8,008 bases of DNA from Firmicutes bacterium UBA5499 (GTDB lineage: Bacteria; Bacillota; DTU084), in the NCBI GenBank assembly GCA_002426275.1, contig DIPB01000081.1:278-8285 (forward strand), in the 5' to 3' direction. A program made the position numbers and the translations under genes. Below, piece by piece: positions 5,905 to 8,008 of this stretch (position 1 is its first letter; each line of letters opens with the position of its first letter). The notes under the pieces were generated by a model. It worked only from the letters and a program-made list of their open reading frames with translations. It was not told the DNA's origin and did not search any database.

Positions 5905-6566
5905 TTCTTGCCTTAGAGACGGCTACGGCAACAGGCAGCGTGGCCTTGTACGATAAAAACTTGGTGGGAGAATCCACGCTCAGCATTCAGCGTACGCACT
6001 CGGAACGCTTAATGCCGGCGGTGGTCGCGATTTTGCGGGACGCGGGTGTGGAACCCGTACAGCTCACAGCCATCGCGGTCTCTTTGGGCCCCGGATCATT
6101 TACTGGCCTGCGCATCGGCGTGATGACAGCCAAAACCTTGGCCTGGAGCCTGAGCGTGCCCCTGGTGGGCATTCCCACGCTAGATGCCATGGCCTGGAAT
6201 TTGCGCTATGGTCGGGGCCTTTTGTGTCCGGTGCTCAATTGCCGGCGCGGGGATGTATACGGCGCTTTGTATCTGGCAGACGGCGCTTCGGAACCGCAAA
6301 GGCAAACAGATTATCTGGCTTTGCCCCTGACCCAGCTGCAGTCGGAGGCCGAGTCTTTTCCGGGGCCGCAATACTGGCTGGGAGATCTGACGCCGGAATC
6401 CGGAGCAGGTATTGTGGTCACCGGCGAGCTTGCGCTGCCCAAGGCGGCGGCTGTGGCACAGTTGGCGCAAAGGCGCCTGAGCCAGGGGGAAACAGAGGAT
6501 CCAGCTTCTGTCGTTCCGCTTTATGTGCGCGGCAGCGCCGCCAAACCGAGGAGGGCGCCGCATTGA
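5901..6566 (+). CDS. tsaB: tRNA t6A37 biosynthesis protein TsaB
   Basis: Non-catalytic ASKHA-fold partner (YeaZ/YdiC) that dimerises with TsaD and scaffolds the threonylcarbamoyl-transfer complex, 221 residues. Visible motifs are the N-terminal MILALETATATGSVAL, RTHSERLMPAV (31-41), the signature LGPGSFTGLRIG (62-73) and the C-terminal VPLYVRGSAAKPR that ends most TsaB proteins. The GIPTLDAMAW segment sits after the interface helix. Its ATG shares bases with the tsaE stop (ATGA), and its own TGA overlaps the rimI TTG start by the same device. A direct ribosome binding site is weak (GGAGAG lies rather far upstream), so coupling to tsaE probably drives initiation. Confidence 0.96.
   Translation: MILALETATATGSVALYDKNLVGESTLSIQRTHSERLMPAVVAILRDAGVEPVQLTAIAVSLGPGSFTGLRIGVMTAKTLAWSLSVPLVGIPTLDAMAWNLRYGRGLLCPVLNCRRGDVYGALYLADGASEPQRQTDYLALPLTQLQSEAESFPGPQYWLGDLTPESGAGIVVTGELALPKAAAVAQLAQRRLSQGETEDPASVVPLYVRGSAAKPRRAPH
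6548..6555 (+). promoter_or_regulatory. Ribosome binding site supporting a TTG start for rimI
   Basis: GAGGAGGG lies 7 bases before TTG 6563. With the four-base TTGA overlap with the tsaB stop and the protein family start (IIEPFTIADL), it fixes the start. The frame is open for more than 300 bases further upstream, but that stretch is out-of-frame tsaB sequence. Confidence 0.85.
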
Positions 6567-6988
6567 TCATTGAGCCCTTTACCATTGCCGATTTGGACTG
6601 GGCAATAGATTTGGAGAAGCGCGTTTTCGCCAAGCCCTGGTCCAAAAAGAGCTTTCTGGAGGCTTTAGCCAACCCGCAGCAGGAATTTTTCGTGGCCAAG
6701 ACAGGCGCCATCCCCCTCGGCTATCTTGGCGCGTGGCGGATGTACGACACAGTCCACATCACCAATATCGCCGTGGAAGAGACCAGTCGCAGGCAAGGCG
6801 TGGCCACCGGGCTTTTGGCTGCGGCCGAAGCCTGGGCCGCCAGCTGCCCCCTCACTTTGGAGGTGCGTCTGAGCAATTATCCGGCCAGAGCTTTATACGA
6901 GAAGTTCGGGTTTCAAGTGTACGGAGCCAGGCCGGGTTATTATGAGGACAACGGCGAAGACGCGCTGATTTTATGGAAGGGGGTTTAG
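6563..6988 (+). CDS. rimI: Ribosomal protein S18-alanine N-acetyltransferase RimI
   Basis: GNAT-family enzyme of 141 residues that transfers acetyl from acetyl-CoA to a protein N-terminus, classically Ala1 of ribosomal protein S18. The acetyl-CoA loop is RRQGVATGLL (76-85). The C-terminal family block is LEVRLSNYPARALYEKFGF (99-117), where E100 and Y112 match the proposed base and acid (E103 and Y115 in enterobacterial RimI), followed by RPGYYEDNGEDALIL (123-137). The PWS motif near residues 25-27 is also typical. Start is TTG 6563 with a strong ribosome binding site. It sits between tsaB and tsaD, as in many Bacillota, where the linkage is thought to reflect joint expression with translation factors. 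Its actual protein target here is inferred from the family. Confidence 0.95.
   Translation: MIIEPFTIADLDWAIDLEKRVFAKPWSKKSFLEALANPQQEFFVAKTGAIPLGYLGAWRMYDTVHITNIAVEETSRRQGVATGLLAAAEAWAASCPLTLEVRLSNYPARALYEKFGFQVYGARPGYYEDNGEDALILWKGV
6976..6983 (+). promoter_or_regulatory. Ribosome binding site supporting a GTG start for tsaD
   Basis: GAAGGGGG lies 7 bases before GTG 6991, inside the last codons of rimI. It supports GTG over the in-frame ATG 6973, which would add six residues (MEGGLA) before the family start. Confidence 0.8.
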
Positions 6989-6990
6989 CG

Positions 6991-7977
6991 GTGATTTTGG
7001 GAATTGAAACGTCTTGTGATGATACGAGTGCCGCCATCGTAGACGGCAGAGAGATTAAAGCCAATATCATCGCTTCCCAGACCGAGCTCCACCAGAAGTT
7101 CGGCGGGATAGTGCCGGAGATCGCATCCCGCAGGCACCTGGAATTGATGCTGCCTGTGCTGGCAGAAGCGTTTTCCCAGGCGCAGGTTGCACCGGAGAAG
7201 CTGCGCGGGATCGCGGTTACCCAGGGGCCGGGGCTGGTGGGGAGCCTCTTGGTGGGAGTATCAACAGCCAAAGCCTTGGCTTTGACCTACGGGCTGCCGT
7301 TTATAGGCGTCCATCACACCGAAGGGCATCTGTTTGCCAATCTCTTGAGCGATCCGCAGCTGGAGCCGCCTTTTCTGTGTCTGACCGTCTCCGGCGGTCA
7401 TACGGATCTGTTGTTGTTTGAGGGCCCCGGCCGATATCGGAGCTTAGGGAGGACCAGGGACGACGCTGCCGGGGAGGCGTTCGATAAAGTGGCCAGAGCC
7501 TTGGGCCTTGGTTATCCGGGCGGTCCAGCCATCCAAGAGGCGGCCCGAGGCGGAGACCGGGAAGCTTTTCAGCTGCCCAGGGGCTTAGCTCAAGAAGAGA
7601 CCTGGGATTTCAGCTTTTCCGGTTTGAAGACAGCCACCATTCAGACCCTGCAGAAGACGGACAGGCCCTCGGACTTGGCTGCCAGCTTTCAGTGGGCGGT
7701 GGTGGACGTACTGGTGGAACGCTCCATTGCGGCGGCAGCGAGTTTGGGAATCACGCAGCTGGCTCTCTCCGGCGGGGTGGCGGCAAACGCGCTTTTGCGC
7801 TCAGAGCTGGCAGCGCGGGGAGCGCGGAGAGGACTTTACGTCAGCTTGCCGCCGCCGGCTCTTTGTACGGATAATGCTGCCATGATCGCCGCCGCCGGCG
7901 CTTGGCGCCTGGAGGCTGGGCAACGATCCGGCTGGGATTTGAACGCAATTCCCAACCTTCCTCTGCCTGCGGCCTGA
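6991..7977 (+). CDS. tsaD: tRNA N6-threonylcarbamoyladenosine transferase TsaD
   Basis: Catalytic subunit (Kae1/Qri7/YgjD family, formerly Gcp), 328 residues. It transfers the threonylcarbamoyl group from threonylcarbamoyl-AMP to A37 of ANN-decoding tRNAs. Counting from GTG 6991: ILGIETSCDDTS (2-13), FGGIVPEIASRRH (37-49), the metal-binding HTEGH (H109 and H113), TVSGGHTDLLL (132-142), TRDDAAGEAFDKVARALGLGYPGG (from 155), FSFSGLKTA (207-215), LSGGVAANALLR (259-270) and CTDNAAMIA (292-300) with the third metal ligand D294. All active-site motifs are intact and the length is normal for bacteria. The start is two bases after the rimI stop, with a strong ribosome binding site inside rimI. The partner that makes the adenylate, TsaC/YwlC, is not in this window. 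Only 31 bases follow the stop and no terminator is visible in them. Confidence 0.97.
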   Translation: MILGIETSCDDTSAAIVDGREIKANIIASQTELHQKFGGIVPEIASRRHLELMLPVLAEAFSQAQVAPEKLRGIAVTQGPGLVGSLLVGVSTAKALALTYGLPFIGVHHTEGHLFANLLSDPQLEPPFLCLTVSGGHTDLLLFEGPGRYRSLGRTRDDAAGEAFDKVARALGLGYPGGPAIQEAARGGDREAFQLPRGLAQEETWDFSFSGLKTATIQTLQKTDRPSDLAASFQWAVVDVLVERSIAAAASLGITQLALSGGVAANALLRSELAARGARRGLYVSLPPPALCTDNAAMIAAAGAWRLEAGQRSGWDLNAIPNLPLPAA

Positions 7978-8008
7978 TTTTCGCCGGTTGGTGTAAAGTT
8001 ATCGTAGG

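Noticed and set aside
6224..6562. Upstream extension of the rimI frame giving a 254-residue protein
   Set aside because: The extension is tsaB read in another frame. The TTG at 6563 has a strong ribosome binding site and matches the family N-terminus.
6973..6990. ATG 6973 as the tsaD start
   Set aside because: It would overlap rimI and add MEGGLA before the usual start. GTG 6991 has a well-spaced ribosome binding site, part of which is this ATG region.
7978..8008. Terminator or new gene after tsaD
   Set aside because: The 31 bases show no stem-loop and no start with a ribosome binding site.
1..8008. CRISPR arrays, tRNA or rRNA genes, insertion sequences, attachment sites
   Set aside because: No spaced direct repeats, cloverleaf-like segments, transposase motifs or target duplications were seen on either strand.

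Overview
The window reads as a stretch of a Bacillota (Firmicutes) chromosome, or a short contig from one. The evidence is an EndoA-type MazF with its EndoAI-like antitoxin, a tsaE-tsaB-rimI-tsaD cluster in the order common in that phylum, strong AGGAGG-type ribosome binding sites, frequent TTG and GTG starts, and an MsmX/UgpC-type sugar ABC ATPase. The bifunctional glucose/mannose-6-phosphate isomerase suggests a deep-branching anaerobic clade (Clostridia or Limnochordia-like), but this placement is a guess. All eleven genes lie on the + strand and coding density is very high.

Layout: (1) 3-929 is the 3' part of a sugar ABC transporter ATPase, closed by a clear intrinsic terminator (942-971). 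Bases 1-67 form a perfect 25-bp inverted repeat that is probably a fold-back artefact at the sequence end. (2) After 150 non-coding bases comes a run from 1080 to 7977 in which no gap between genes exceeds 22 nt. It starts with a ROK sugar kinase, a bifunctional phosphoglucose/phosphomannose isomerase and a second ROK kinase. (3) A MazE/MazF-type toxin-antitoxin pair follows with overlapping reading frames. (4) Next is a class I glutamine amidotransferase-like peptidase C26 (PuuD family). (5) The run ends with tsaE, tsaB, rimI and tsaD, each overlapping or nearly touching the next. The last 31 bases (7978-8008) hold nothing I can recognise. No gene-free stretch is longer than 150 nt.

How the genes fit together: the ABC ATPase would energise sugar or oligosaccharide uptake. 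The ROK kinases phosphorylate the free sugar, and the isomerase feeds glucose-6-P or mannose-6-P into fructose-6-P and glycolysis. TsaE, TsaB and TsaD are three of the four proteins that make the t6A37 modification of ANN-decoding tRNAs. The fourth, TsaC/YwlC, is not in the window. RimI acetylates protein N-termini and commonly travels with tsaB/tsaD. The toxin-antitoxin pair sits between the sugar and tRNA blocks with no visible terminator on either side, so it may be co-transcribed with essential genes.

I did not find an undescribed system. Every gene falls in a known family. The points worth a second look are the terminal inverted repeat, the kinase-isomerase-kinase arrangement, the toxin-antitoxin pair inside a housekeeping run, and the PuuD-like enzyme whose reading frame overlaps tsaE.
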